Shown one piece after another: positions 36,293 through 43,981 of a stretch of 64,000 nucleotides of DNA. The DNA is from Motilimonas pumila. GTDB taxonomy: Bacteria; Pseudomonadota; Gammaproteobacteria; Enterobacterales; CBDFNC01. Numbering within the stretch: position 1 is the stretch's first letter; each line of letters opens with the position of its first letter. The DNA is taken from assembly GCF_003596335.1 (NCBI RefSeq), contig NZ_QZCH01000017.1:39336-103335 (forward strand). Direction: 5' to 3'. The notes beneath the pieces were generated by a model. The model had not been told where the DNA came from. It worked only from the letters and a program-made list of their open reading frames with translations, and ran no database searches. The position numbers and the translations under genes were made by a program.

Positions 36293-37138
36293 TTAGGGTT
36301 CAAGTTGGGGGAGGTTAAGGGATCTAATATCGTCCCAATCTTGATTCTGAGCCTGACTAAAGCCTTTGATACTGAGATTTTTCAATGCTTGTTGGCCTTC
36401 GCCAGTGTTCGACAAATTCACCAGAGCTTGCTGCAGTTTGCTTTGTATTTCAGGTGCTAACCTAGGGTGGGTGGCAATGGCGTGCGGCGTGTAGCCAAGA
36501 CTGGTGTATAAAACGGTCAACTTATCTTTGACGTTTTTTTCGGTATTGTTAAAGGTACGAATAACACCGCCACCGGCTGGGTACAAACCTTTTGCCACTG
36601 CGCGATAAACAGAGTCGTGAGACGAGACATAAGCCACGTCAAAATCAACCTTGTGCTGGCGCAGCGCAGCTTGCGTGATGATGGTGGCAGCAAAAGCGGC
36701 TGGCGACGGAAACGCCAAGGTTTGCTGCTGTAAATCGCTCAGTTCGTTGATAGCTGCATTCTTAGGCACTACTATGATGCCTTTAATTTGTTTGTCTTTG
36801 GCTTTGGCGATGGCGTTATAACCGACCCGTTGGTGAAACTCGACATAATGGTAAGGATTCATGTAGGCGATATCATATTGGCCTTGGCTAAGGCGCTGTT
36901 CAAAAGTGGGGATATCTGGGGCCGTGGCAAAGCGGATATCAACACCGCTGTGAAGACTCAGTTGTTGCAGCAGCGGCCCCCAGCGTTTAACGAGTTTACT
37001 GGCGGATTGCTGCGGCACGATGCCAAACGTCAGCGACGTGCTTGCGTTTGCAGGTGATGTTTGCGCTTGCGTTGCAGCGCAAAGCCAAAAAAAACAAAGT
37101 GCAACATAGGTTGCAGGCAAACGAGTTAAACGATTCAT
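36293..37138 (-). CDS. PhnD-like periplasmic binding protein, possible SypF input
   Basis: The protein is 281 residues from the ATG at 37138. It has a signal peptide (about 1-26, cleavage near AQA) and the periplasmic-binding fold of the phosphate/phosphonate (PhnD) class: GIVPQQSASKLVKRWGPLL, YDIAYMNPYHYVEFHQ (about residues 90-105) and SHDSVYRAVAKGLY. No transporter genes of that type are nearby. It lies between sypE and the sypF-sypG pair, 12 bases before sypF, so it may be a dedicated ligand sensor for that kinase rather than part of a transporter (inference). In other bacteria such proteins act with histidine kinases. Confidence 0.75.
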   Translation of the reverse strand: MNRLTRLPATYVALCFFWLCAATQAQTSPANASTSLTFGIVPQQSASKLVKRWGPLLQQLSLHSGVDIRFATAPDIPTFEQRLSQGQYDIAYMNPYHYVEFHQRVGYNAIAKAKDKQIKGIIVVPKNAAINELSDLQQQTLAFPSPAAFAATIITQAALRQHKVDFDVAYVSSHDSVYRAVAKGLYPAGGGVIRTFNNTEKNVKDKLTVLYTSLGYTPHAIATHPRLAPEIQSKLQQALVNLSNTGEGQQALKNLSIKGFSQAQNQDWDDIRSLNLPQLEP

Positions 37139-37160
37139 ATATACACCTAAACAAATAACA

Positions 37161-37185
37161 AGGCTTAAGTTCCACACTTAAGCCT
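37161..37185 (-). promoter_or_regulatory. Leader hairpin before the PhnD-like gene
   Basis: AGGCTTAAG and CTTAAGCCT pair over nine bases around TTCCACA, 23 bases before the PhnD-like ATG. In the minus-strand direction it is followed by a T-rich stretch, so attenuation is possible. Confidence 0.5.
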
Positions 37186-37220
37186 GATTTAATCTTAATG
37201 GATCTAGGTTAAAACTCTAA

Positions 37221-37235
37221 TATCTCAATGAGATA
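37221..37235. promoter_or_regulatory. Perfect 7-1-7 palindrome in the promoter region of the sensor operon
   Basis: TATCTCAATGAGATA is a perfect inverted repeat and lies 83 bases upstream of the PhnD-like ATG. It could be an operator for the PhnD-like/sypF/sypG operon. Confidence 0.45.
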
Positions 37236-37251
37236 ATGATTAAAACCGGCG

Positions 37252-37270
37252 CTCAGTTAGCAAAACTGAG
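37252..37270 (-). terminator. Hairpin after sypE
   Basis: CTCAGTT and AACTGAG pair around AGCAA, beginning four bases after the sypE stop on the minus strand. A GGTTTTAATC stretch follows in that direction. Confidence 0.55.
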
Positions 37271-37273
37271 ACA

Positions 37274-38800
37274 TCAAGCCTGACTTGGTTCAATTAACAT
37301 CAATAAGGCATCATCACTCGGTTTACGGCAGGTGATCTCATCAAACACTTGCATCACTTCCACCATGGCTTTATCGATGGGTAAGCATAGGGTGCTTTTA
37401 AGGGCTTTGACTAACGCGTGTTGCAATTTGGCACGGCCTACGTCATCTGTGGCGGACTCAAATAAACCATCGGTGTAAAATGCCAGACGCTGACCCGGCA
37501 GCACCTGCATTTGTAATACATCGTAATGAGCGTGGGGCAGCAAACCTGGCATCACACCTGTGATGTCTATTGGCACGGCTTTGTCGGCGCACACCAATAA
37601 AGGCGCAGGGTGTCCAGCGCTGGCAATGTCAATCATGCCATGGGGCGATAACTGGATAGAGCATGCAGTCAGAGTCACTTTAGACAAGACTTGATCGGAT
37701 AGTGCAAAATGAGAAACCTGCTGCAAGATCTGATTGGCTTGCTGCTGCGCAGACAAACTTTGCATTAAGCCATGAATAAAGCCACAGCAAGCGTGTGAAA
37801 AGAATTTAGCACTGTCATCGTGACCCATAATGTCAGCCAGCACCAGTTGTGTCATCGCCGGGAAGCGTTTGTATGTCAGCAAGTCGCCGCCGCCCAAGCC
37901 AGTGTTTCTGCTTGCGACTTGGCAACGCCAGCCCTGTAATTCAGTGGGTAAATCAGGCTGCAATGACGCGCTAATGTCTTGCTCTATGCGATGACTTAAT
38001 TGTTGATAAACCTGTAAGTTACGCTCTAATACTCGCTCAACTGAGCGGCACAACTGTTTTTTGCTGATGGGCTTTAACAAGTAATCGTCAATGCCCAAAC
38101 CATTGGCTTGCTGTTGCACCAGTTCATCATCAGCTGCGGTTAGGAATATAAATGGCATCATCGCGCTGCCTTTTAAGCAGGCGATTTTTTTGCGCAGTGT
38201 TAATCCGCTCATGTTGGGCATACGGATGTCGGAAACGACTAAATCTATTTCAATTTGTTGAAGTTTTTCAAGGGCCTGCTCGCCATCTTGCGCAGTGACA
38301 ATGCGATATGTTTGATTTAAATATGCCCGATAAAGGGCCAGCAAACTGGCGTTATCTTCAACCAGCAAGAGCGTGGGCTTAACGTTAAGTTGGCGCTGCC
38401 AAGTTAAAATAAGACAGTTGCTGCGCCCAGTGCTTTGATAGTGTTGCTGATCTGACACGCTTGTGATGATGGCAAGACCGCGACCATTTTCTTGTTCAGA
38501 GAAATTGAGTAAAACTTGATCGTCGGCGTGTTCAGTGGGAGAAAAAGCAGCGCCATCATCTTCGATAGACAATTGCCAGCCGGTATCTGTGGCTTGCAGT
38601 TGCACGCCTACTTGTGTGATGTCTTGGGCGTAGCGATAAAAATTGGTCAGTACTTCCGATAAACACAATAGCATTTTTTGCTGCAACTCTGTTGGTACGG
38701 CAAAATTCGGCAATTGCAGTTGCAGCGCTTGGCGGCATAGGCTGATAGCGTCGAGGCAAATTGGGCCCTTGAGTGTTTGCTGAAACAAGGTGACATTCAT
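37274..38800 (-). CDS. sypE: Serine kinase/receiver/PP2C regulator, SypE-like
   Basis: The 508-residue protein has three domains. An RsbW-like serine kinase domain is at about 1-135 (N-box LSEVLTNFYRYA, G-box ENGRGLAI). A receiver domain follows (about 142-260) with phosphoacceptor Asp191 (VVSDIRMP). The C terminus is a SpoIIE-type PP2C phosphatase (about 285-505) with metal motifs GGGD (302-305) and ADIMGHD (322-328). This architecture is the hallmark of SypE, which can phosphorylate or dephosphorylate the STAS protein SypA depending on the state of its receiver. The STAS gene is at the head of the same operon. It ends the sypA-E unit. Confidence 0.85.
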   Translation of the reverse strand: MNVTLFQQTLKGPICLDAISLCRQALQLQLPNFAVPTELQQKMLLCLSEVLTNFYRYAQDITQVGVQLQATDTGWQLSIEDDGAAFSPTEHADDQVLLNFSEQENGRGLAIITSVSDQQHYQSTGRSNCLILTWQRQLNVKPTLLLVEDNASLLALYRAYLNQTYRIVTAQDGEQALEKLQQIEIDLVVSDIRMPNMSGLTLRKKIACLKGSAMMPFIFLTAADDELVQQQANGLGIDDYLLKPISKKQLCRSVERVLERNLQVYQQLSHRIEQDISASLQPDLPTELQGWRCQVASRNTGLGGGDLLTYKRFPAMTQLVLADIMGHDDSAKFFSHACCGFIHGLMQSLSAQQQANQILQQVSHFALSDQVLSKVTLTACSIQLSPHGMIDIASAGHPAPLLVCADKAVPIDITGVMPGLLPHAHYDVLQMQVLPGQRLAFYTDGLFESATDDVGRAKLQHALVKALKSTLCLPIDKAMVEVMQVFDEITCRKPSDDALLMLIEPSQA

Positions 38801-39519
38801 ACTTCTACCTTCAATAAACGGCTATTTGAGATGCCTTTTTTGATTGCAACAGACAAAGGCCCAAGCCAACGACCGGCTTTGTTGGTTTGTCGCAATAACT
38901 CATAGGCCAAGCGAGGGTTTTGTGCGTCGTTATACACGCAGCCCAGCAATTTAGCCTTGGCTTTGTCGAGTTTTCCCATAGCATTACTGAGCATGGCTTG
39001 ACTGGTCTTACCTGCCATGACCATCAATATAGCGCCATCGGAAATCGCGGCCACGTGCTCTGCAGGAATATTATGCTGGTTTATTTGATTGATGGGCGAT
39101 GTATCAAAAATGACACAATCCACTTGGGTCAACCATTGCTGCAATTGTTGCGCGAGGCCTTGACCGTGTCGCAGAGCCATAATGTGCACGCGTTGCTGCG
39201 GGGCGGGTACCCCGAGCAACACGCCATCAAGGTGCTCGCTAGTGATCAAGCTTGGTGGTTGGAAACCCGCATCATCGACTAAGCCGGTTGTCGATGACTT
39301 CTGTGCTGGGTCCACCGCATGGATGCTAGGCCGGTATAAATTCAGGTCTACCACTAAGGTGCGATACCCGGCTAAAGTATGGCGCTGGGCGAGGGCAAGG
39401 GCGAGGCTGGTTACCCCTTCTTGCTCATTGGCAGCGCACACGGTTAGCGCCAATTTATCAGCATGAAACACTTGGTGATAAATCTGTTCTATCTCAAGGT
39501 TTTGATACGCTAGTTGCAT
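38797..39519 (-). CDS. sypD: CpsD/BY-kinase-like ATPase with degenerate P-loop, SypD-like
   Basis: The 240-residue protein resembles the cytoplasmic ATPase part of bacterial tyrosine kinases (CpsD/CapB). The Walker A position reads NEQEGVTS (31-38), so the invariant Lys is missing. Walker A' is VVDLNLYRPS (56-65) with Asn in place of the second Asp, while Walker B is intact as CVIFDTSP (about 135-142). No Tyr cluster lies at the C terminus. It probably has a structural or regulatory role with the export complex and weak or no kinase activity (inference). It lies between sypC and sypE in the usual place of SypD, overlapping sypE by four bases. Confidence 0.72.
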   Translation of the reverse strand: MQLAYQNLEIEQIYHQVFHADKLALTVCAANEQEGVTSLALALAQRHTLAGYRTLVVDLNLYRPSIHAVDPAQKSSTTGLVDDAGFQPPSLITSEHLDGVLLGVPAPQQRVHIMALRHGQGLAQQLQQWLTQVDCVIFDTSPINQINQHNIPAEHVAAISDGAILMVMAGKTSQAMLSNAMGKLDKAKAKLLGCVYNDAQNPRLAYELLRQTNKAGRWLGPLSVAIKKGISNSRLLKVEV

Positions 39520-39520
39520 G

Positions 39521-41641
39521 TTAAAGTCCTATTAGTGCGCCTAAAGCTACAATTTTCACCACGTCGTTCAGGCCGCGACGAAAAGTCTCAAAACCGCTTT
39601 CTCGGCGATAAGGTACATACACGGTGTCGCCTGCTCGCAATACCGGCAAGTCGTTAAAAGATGCCGTGTACGTGAACTCCTTAAGGTTGAAGCTGCGAGC
39701 CTGGTCTTGACAACATGACACATTGACCACGGTGATATTTTCAATGTAAGCGTCTTCTATGGTGCCACCGGACTCTGCGAGTAAGTCCAAAATTGTCATG
39801 GTGTCGTCAAAACGATAGCGACCGGGTTTGTTCACCGCGCCAATGACACGCACGGTTGACTCCTTGGTTTGGTCGAGCCAAAGGCGGTTTTTTTCTGGAA
39901 TATAAATGGTGTCTCCGGTTTTCACCCGCGGCAGTAAACTTTCATCACCGGTTTCGAAATACATGGCTAAATCTAATTTACTGACGCCTTTGCGAGCATT
40001 GTCTCTGTGATTGATGCGAATATTACGCAGGTCTGCTTTATCAGTTGGGCCATCAGCCGCCGATAAAATGTCTAAAAAGTTCATTTCATTAGAAAACATG
40101 TAGCGACCAGGGGCTCCCACTTGGCCAAAGATGTATATCGACTTGTTAGACGCTTGTCTGACCCACTGAGATTTATTATCACTGGGATCAACTGGCAGTT
40201 CGTGCACCATGATAGTACTGCCGGCGACAATGGCGGGTAATTCACTGTCTTTGCGACCATTGCGAATAAACGCATTGAGGTCAAAATTGACGACTTGGTT
40301 GTTGCCCGTGGCCTGCGGGATCACAATTTCAATATTGTTCGTATCAGCCTTTGATGAAGGTCCGCCAACATGAGCCAATAAATCCAGCAAAGACATTTCG
40401 TTAGACCATTCGACACGTCCTGGCCTCACCACTTGACCTATCACACGCACCGCGCGATTAGGGGTTACTTTGAGCCAAGACTTTTCATTCATGTCCGTCT
40501 TTTCAGGGACAAAAATGGCATCTCCAGGGCCGACAGTGGGTGGCTTTCTGCCTGCGCCACCTTCAGTGTAAGCGGTTAAATCAAACGGCACGATTTGGCC
40601 ATTGCCTTTAATGATGCGAATTTGGCGAGACTCAGCAAAACGATTAGGGCCGCCAGCATTAGCCAATATGTCCATAAAAGTCGCGCCCGCTTGGCTTTCG
40701 TACGCGCCAGGATGGGCAACTTCACCCATTACGTACACCATGTTACCGCCGCTTTTTATGGCTTCTTCTTGTTTGGGCACAAAAATGGTCGTCCCAGCTT
40801 GCAGCGGTGGCAGGTGCTTTTGTTTGCCGGTGTCTAAGTAGGCTTTTAAATTAAAGATCGCGGGTTTGCCAGAAGTGATCACCCGGATTTTCTCAACATC
40901 AGCGTATCGAGTCACGCCGCCTGAGCCCATTAGCAAATCAACAATGTCTCGTGACGCTTGAAAGGCAAAGCTTCCCGGGCGATTCACTTCCCCAAAGACC
41001 TTAATGGCTTGGCTGTCGTTGGCTACATCGCCTGCATTAACAATATCCGCCGGGTTAAACTCTACTTCTACATTGCCCGTCATGGGTGAAGAAGGCACAA
41101 AAATGGCGTCTAAAGACTGTAATTGAGGTAACAATTGACGGTTACCTGTGTCCAAGTACTGTTTGTAATTGAATATTGAGGTTTTATTGTCTCGGGTCAC
41201 TTGTACTTTGTCGAGTTGAGCGCCACGGCGCAGTCCCCCGGCTGCATGTATCGCCATTTGTACTGAGGCTTGACGGGACAGGGTATATTCACCCGGGCTG
41301 TTAACATAGCCACGCACAGAAACAATTTTCTGCTGACGTAAAATACGCACGCGTAATTGTCTGGTGTCTTTAAAGACAGATTGAAAGGCGCTTTGTAATT
41401 TTTGCTGAGCCTGTTGCTCTGATAATCCAGACAGAGAGACGCGGCCAATTTCTGGCAGTGAAACGCGGCCTTGGCGATCAACACTGAACGGTTTACTTAA
41501 GCTTTGTTCACCGGCTAAATCAACACTAAGTAAATCGCCGGGTTGAATCGTTGCACTTTGGACTTGCCCTGCTAATAAGAAACTCAAACAGAGCGTTATA
41601 AGGCGTAGCCATGTTAAATGGCTTTTATTGATGGTATTCAT
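39521..41641 (-). CDS. sypC: SLBB-repeat polysaccharide export protein, SypC-like
   Basis: The 706-residue protein has a signal peptide (about 1-29) and a polysaccharide export domain (about 30-105). Six SLBB repeats follow, each with a V-x-G-x-V-x-x-PG core: VRGYVNSPGEY, VFGEVNRPGSF, VMGEVAHPGAY, VIGQVVRPGRV, IFGQVGAPGRY and VIGAVNKPGRY. A hydrophobic C-terminal stretch (KIVALGALIGL) ends the protein. No lipobox is present. It would form the export channel through periplasm and outer membrane, with SypB. The repeat number is higher than in Wza. It sits between sypB and sypD. Confidence 0.83.
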   Translation of the reverse strand: MNTINKSHLTWLRLITLCLSFLLAGQVQSATIQPGDLLSVDLAGEQSLSKPFSVDRQGRVSLPEIGRVSLSGLSEQQAQQKLQSAFQSVFKDTRQLRVRILRQQKIVSVRGYVNSPGEYTLSRQASVQMAIHAAGGLRRGAQLDKVQVTRDNKTSIFNYKQYLDTGNRQLLPQLQSLDAIFVPSSPMTGNVEVEFNPADIVNAGDVANDSQAIKVFGEVNRPGSFAFQASRDIVDLLMGSGGVTRYADVEKIRVITSGKPAIFNLKAYLDTGKQKHLPPLQAGTTIFVPKQEEAIKSGGNMVYVMGEVAHPGAYESQAGATFMDILANAGGPNRFAESRQIRIIKGNGQIVPFDLTAYTEGGAGRKPPTVGPGDAIFVPEKTDMNEKSWLKVTPNRAVRVIGQVVRPGRVEWSNEMSLLDLLAHVGGPSSKADTNNIEIVIPQATGNNQVVNFDLNAFIRNGRKDSELPAIVAGSTIMVHELPVDPSDNKSQWVRQASNKSIYIFGQVGAPGRYMFSNEMNFLDILSAADGPTDKADLRNIRINHRDNARKGVSKLDLAMYFETGDESLLPRVKTGDTIYIPEKNRLWLDQTKESTVRVIGAVNKPGRYRFDDTMTILDLLAESGGTIEDAYIENITVVNVSCCQDQARSFNLKEFTYTASFNDLPVLRAGDTVYVPYRRESGFETFRRGLNDVVKIVALGALIGL

Positions 41642-42480
41642 AACGTGTTACCTCCTAATGGAGACGCTTGTGCCAACAGTTCTATCGTGACACGGCGATT
41701 GATAAGGTCAATTTGCGGTGCGTCGCCTTGATATAAGGGCTGATGCTCTCCGTTTCCTTTAACTTGAATCAAACTGGGGTTGATACCAAAAATCTGTAAA
41801 TAGCGCTCAACTTGCTTGGCGCGCTCAAGAGACAAAGTTAAATTGGCCGCGGACTGACCTTTGGCATCAGTATGGCCGGTGATCACTATGGTGATATTGC
41901 GGTGATCTTTTAGCTCGGCGCAGACCTGTGCTAGCTGGCCAATATACCTAGGGTTCAACTCACTAGAGTCGGTTACAAATTGGTTATTATTGTTAAGTTG
42001 GCGCGTCAAACGTTGAAGATCTGCGTCGCTCAGTCGCATGGCGTGAGAAGCAGTAATTGGCGCTACTTGCTGTGGGCTGTCGTAAACACAAGTATCTTGT
42101 AATTGCACATAGTTTAGCCTGCGCTCAAGTCGCGCTAATTTATCACGTTGAATGATCAAGTCATTCGCCGCGTCGGCTTCTAAGCCACCTTGCAGTTCTC
42201 TGGCAATACGATTTTGTCTGATTTGCGCCTCTTTGACACTCGCGGGAAAACAAATATTGGCGCCGGCTTGAATTAAGTCTTGCAGGTGGCGCATGCTCAT
42301 TTGTTGCTCAAAGTATAAGGCGTTTTCCATGCCAACGGGATGGTTGCTGCGATGGGCAACGTCCTCCGTGTACGTGAGGTCATGCTCTGCAAATCCCCCT
42401 TGGCTTGGCGGCGCTTTGTGGCTACAAGCGGCTAGAAGTGAAAAGCTTAATGTGGCGAACACTTTGCTTAACTTATCCAT
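41638..42480 (-). CDS. sypB: OmpA-domain lipoprotein, SypB-like
   Basis: The protein is 280 residues from the ATG at 42480, preceded by AGGAGG; it overlaps the sypA end by eight bases. The lipoprotein signal has the lipobox LAAC with the Cys near residue 17. A charged helical region (about 90-140) is followed by an OmpA domain (about 160-275) with TGHTDAKGQS and the ending INRRVTIELL typical of peptidoglycan-binding OmpA C termini. It probably anchors the export complex to the peptidoglycan and outer membrane. The position between the STAS gene and the SLBB gene fits SypB. Confidence 0.8.
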   Translation of the reverse strand: MDKLSKVFATLSFSLLAACSHKAPPSQGGFAEHDLTYTEDVAHRSNHPVGMENALYFEQQMSMRHLQDLIQAGANICFPASVKEAQIRQNRIARELQGGLEADAANDLIIQRDKLARLERRLNYVQLQDTCVYDSPQQVAPITASHAMRLSDADLQRLTRQLNNNNQFVTDSSELNPRYIGQLAQVCAELKDHRNITIVITGHTDAKGQSAANLTLSLERAKQVERYLQIFGINPSLIQVKGNGEHQPLYQGDAPQIDLINRRVTIELLAQASPLGGNTL

Positions 42481-42808
42481 GTTGCACCTCCTGCTCATCG
42501 ACATACGAAAGTGCAATAGCACTGTCAATGCGTAACAGCTTCATCAGATCTTTGGGTTGGCCGTGAACACCCACAATTTCAATGGTGCGTTGCTGTTGTT
42601 TTAGTCGTTTGAATAAAAACACAATGGCGCCTATTCCTGATGAGTCCATGAAACTGACTTGGCTGACATCCATCACGATATGGGGATGAGGCAAGTCCGT
42701 TACCTTTTCTAGGCGAGGTCGAATTTTACTACAACCCAGTGCGTCCATTTCTCCGGAAAGGTTAAGCACTAATTGCTGCGTCGATAAATCGTTCATTTCA
42801 ATTTGCAT
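42473..42808 (-). CDS. sypA: STAS-domain anti-anti-sigma-type protein, SypA-like
   Basis: The 111-residue single STAS domain has the phosphorylation motif MDSSGIGA at residues 54-61. Ser56 or Ser57 is the likely target, as in SypA proteins, where phosphorylation by the serine kinase SypE blocks biofilm formation. It is the first gene of the sypA-E unit and has a GAGAGG ribosome binding site. A sigma-54-type promoter lies about 50 bases upstream (42857-42872) with the repeated motif further upstream. It may act as a switch protein controlling polysaccharide production after translation. Confidence 0.85.
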   Translation of the reverse strand: MQIEMNDLSTQQLVLNLSGEMDALGCSKIRPRLEKVTDLPHPHIVMDVSQVSFMDSSGIGAIVFLFKRLKQQQRTIEIVGVHGQPKDLMKLLRIDSAIALSYVDEQEVQHG

Positions 42809-42856
42809 GGCTAGCGTCCTCTCAAAAAATATTTCTTATCACTACAGGATTGATGT

Positions 42857-42872
42857 TGCAGGCTTTATGCCT
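42857..42872 (-). promoter_or_regulatory. Sigma-54-type promoter of sypA
   Basis: Read on the minus strand, AGGCATAAAGCCTGCA has GG and GC separated by exactly 10 bases, with CA after GG and TGCA at the -12 end. The predicted start is near 42846, 38 bases before the sypA ATG. Confidence 0.65.
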
Positions 42873-42931
42873 ACTTTTATATCTAATTAAAACAGTGACT
42901 TAAAATAATCTGAGGGACTTGCATGGCAGGC

Positions 42932-42947
42932 TATTTGCATTTTGCAA
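42932..42947 (-). promoter_or_regulatory. Repeated syp motif, copy A
   Basis: The minus strand reads TTGCAAAATGCAAATA, identical over 16 bases to the copy at 55455. It lies about 94 bases upstream of the predicted sypA start, the usual distance for a sigma-54 enhancer. A further TTGCAA lies at 42954-42959. Confidence 0.7.
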
Positions 42948-43295
42948 TTAATATTGCAAGGGAGATATATACTTTGCAAAGTGCAGGGTTGACTCAGGTG
43001 TCGCCATTAACCCTAGTCATACCCGCAATAACAGAAGGATTAAATGCCAAGAGATAGCGCCCGGCGGCTAACAACTCACAACATAGGATGGTAACGGCTG
43101 CCAGTGAGCAGTCATGTTGCTCGACATAAATCGAATGTGCCATTGCTGGGTAGCAGCGGCTTCAAGAATAAAGCATCGAAATATTGCATGTTGATTCGGA
43201 TTAAGCCGTTGGTCTTAAATATTGATTCACTTGAGCCAAGCATTGCTTTGACGCTCGCCATAGAGGCTGAGTTTGATGGTGTTTGAGTCTTAATG

Positions 43296-43970
43296 TTAGC
43301 CATTACACTTAAGCACAGTAACCACGGTGGCAAGCACTATTTGGCAATCCGTTTTTAACCAGGTGCTAAAGCGGCTCAAGCTAAGACAATAACCATGGTC
43401 AAGGGCCAACTTTTGCTCTATATCTTCTACACTGTCTAAGTAACTTTGCTGCGTTTGTGCCAAGCCAGTCAAACCTGGAAGTACTTGATACGTTCTTTCT
43501 GCAAAAAATGGGTGCTGCTGCTCAATTTTATCGACCAAAACAGGGCGTTCAGGGCGGGGGCCAATCAAGGACATGTCACCTTTGAGAATATTCCATAGCT
43601 GCGGCGTTTCATCAAGACGGGTTTTTCTGAGCCACCTTCCAACCTGAGTGATACGCACGTCATTGTTACTGGCTAGCATGGCTTGGCCGTTTTTTTCGGC
43701 GTCTTGTACCATGCTGCGAAATTTATAAATAATAAACACACGGCCCTGTTGTGTTTGTCGCCCGGTTCGAACTTGGCTGTATAAGACGGGGCCTTTGCTG
43801 GTCATTTTGATCAATACTGCAATAAGGGGGAACAGCGGCAGCAATAAAATCAATGCCGTAAATGCAAAAGCGATATCAAATATTCGCTTGCAGGTTAATA
43901 CCGTCCACGGGATATAACTGTTTCTAGCTGCGTTGCGTTGCATGATGCACTTCTTTGTTAAACCTTGCAT
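43296..43970 (-). CDS. sypR: Initiating sugar transferase, SypR-like
   Basis: The 224-residue protein is a short polyprenyl-phosphate sugar-1-phosphate transferase with one hydrophobic hairpin segment (about residues 27-55). The catalytic region has YKFRSM, the motif RLDETPQLWNILKGDMSLIG (about 128-147) and GPRPE. It starts polysaccharide repeat assembly by loading a sugar phosphate onto the lipid carrier in the inner membrane. The ATG at 43970 follows AAGGAG. It is the last gene of the sypM-R unit, as in other syp loci. Confidence 0.87.
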   Translation of the reverse strand: MQGLTKKCIMQRNAARNSYIPWTVLTCKRIFDIAFAFTALILLLPLFPLIAVLIKMTSKGPVLYSQVRTGRQTQQGRVFIIYKFRSMVQDAEKNGQAMLASNNDVRITQVGRWLRKTRLDETPQLWNILKGDMSLIGPRPERPVLVDKIEQQHPFFAERTYQVLPGLTGLAQTQQSYLDSVEDIEQKLALDHGYCLSLSRFSTWLKTDCQIVLATVVTVLKCNG

Positions 43971-43981
43971 AAATAACTCCT

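Larger units (their letters stand above)
42809..43295. promoter_or_regulatory. 487-base gap between sypR and sypA
   Basis: It holds the sypA sigma-54-type promoter and the motif at 42932. It also has a plus-strand GG-N10-GC match, TGGCAGGCTATTTGCA, at 42924-42939 that overlaps the motif. No credible gene is visible: a 16-codon frame at 43043 and 60-74 codon frames on both strands have no family support. Confidence 0.6.

Noticed and set aside
43104..43286. 60-codon plus-strand frame and a 73-codon minus-strand frame in the sypR-sypA gap
   Set aside because: Neither has a good ribosome binding site or protein-like composition; the region is better explained as regulatory.
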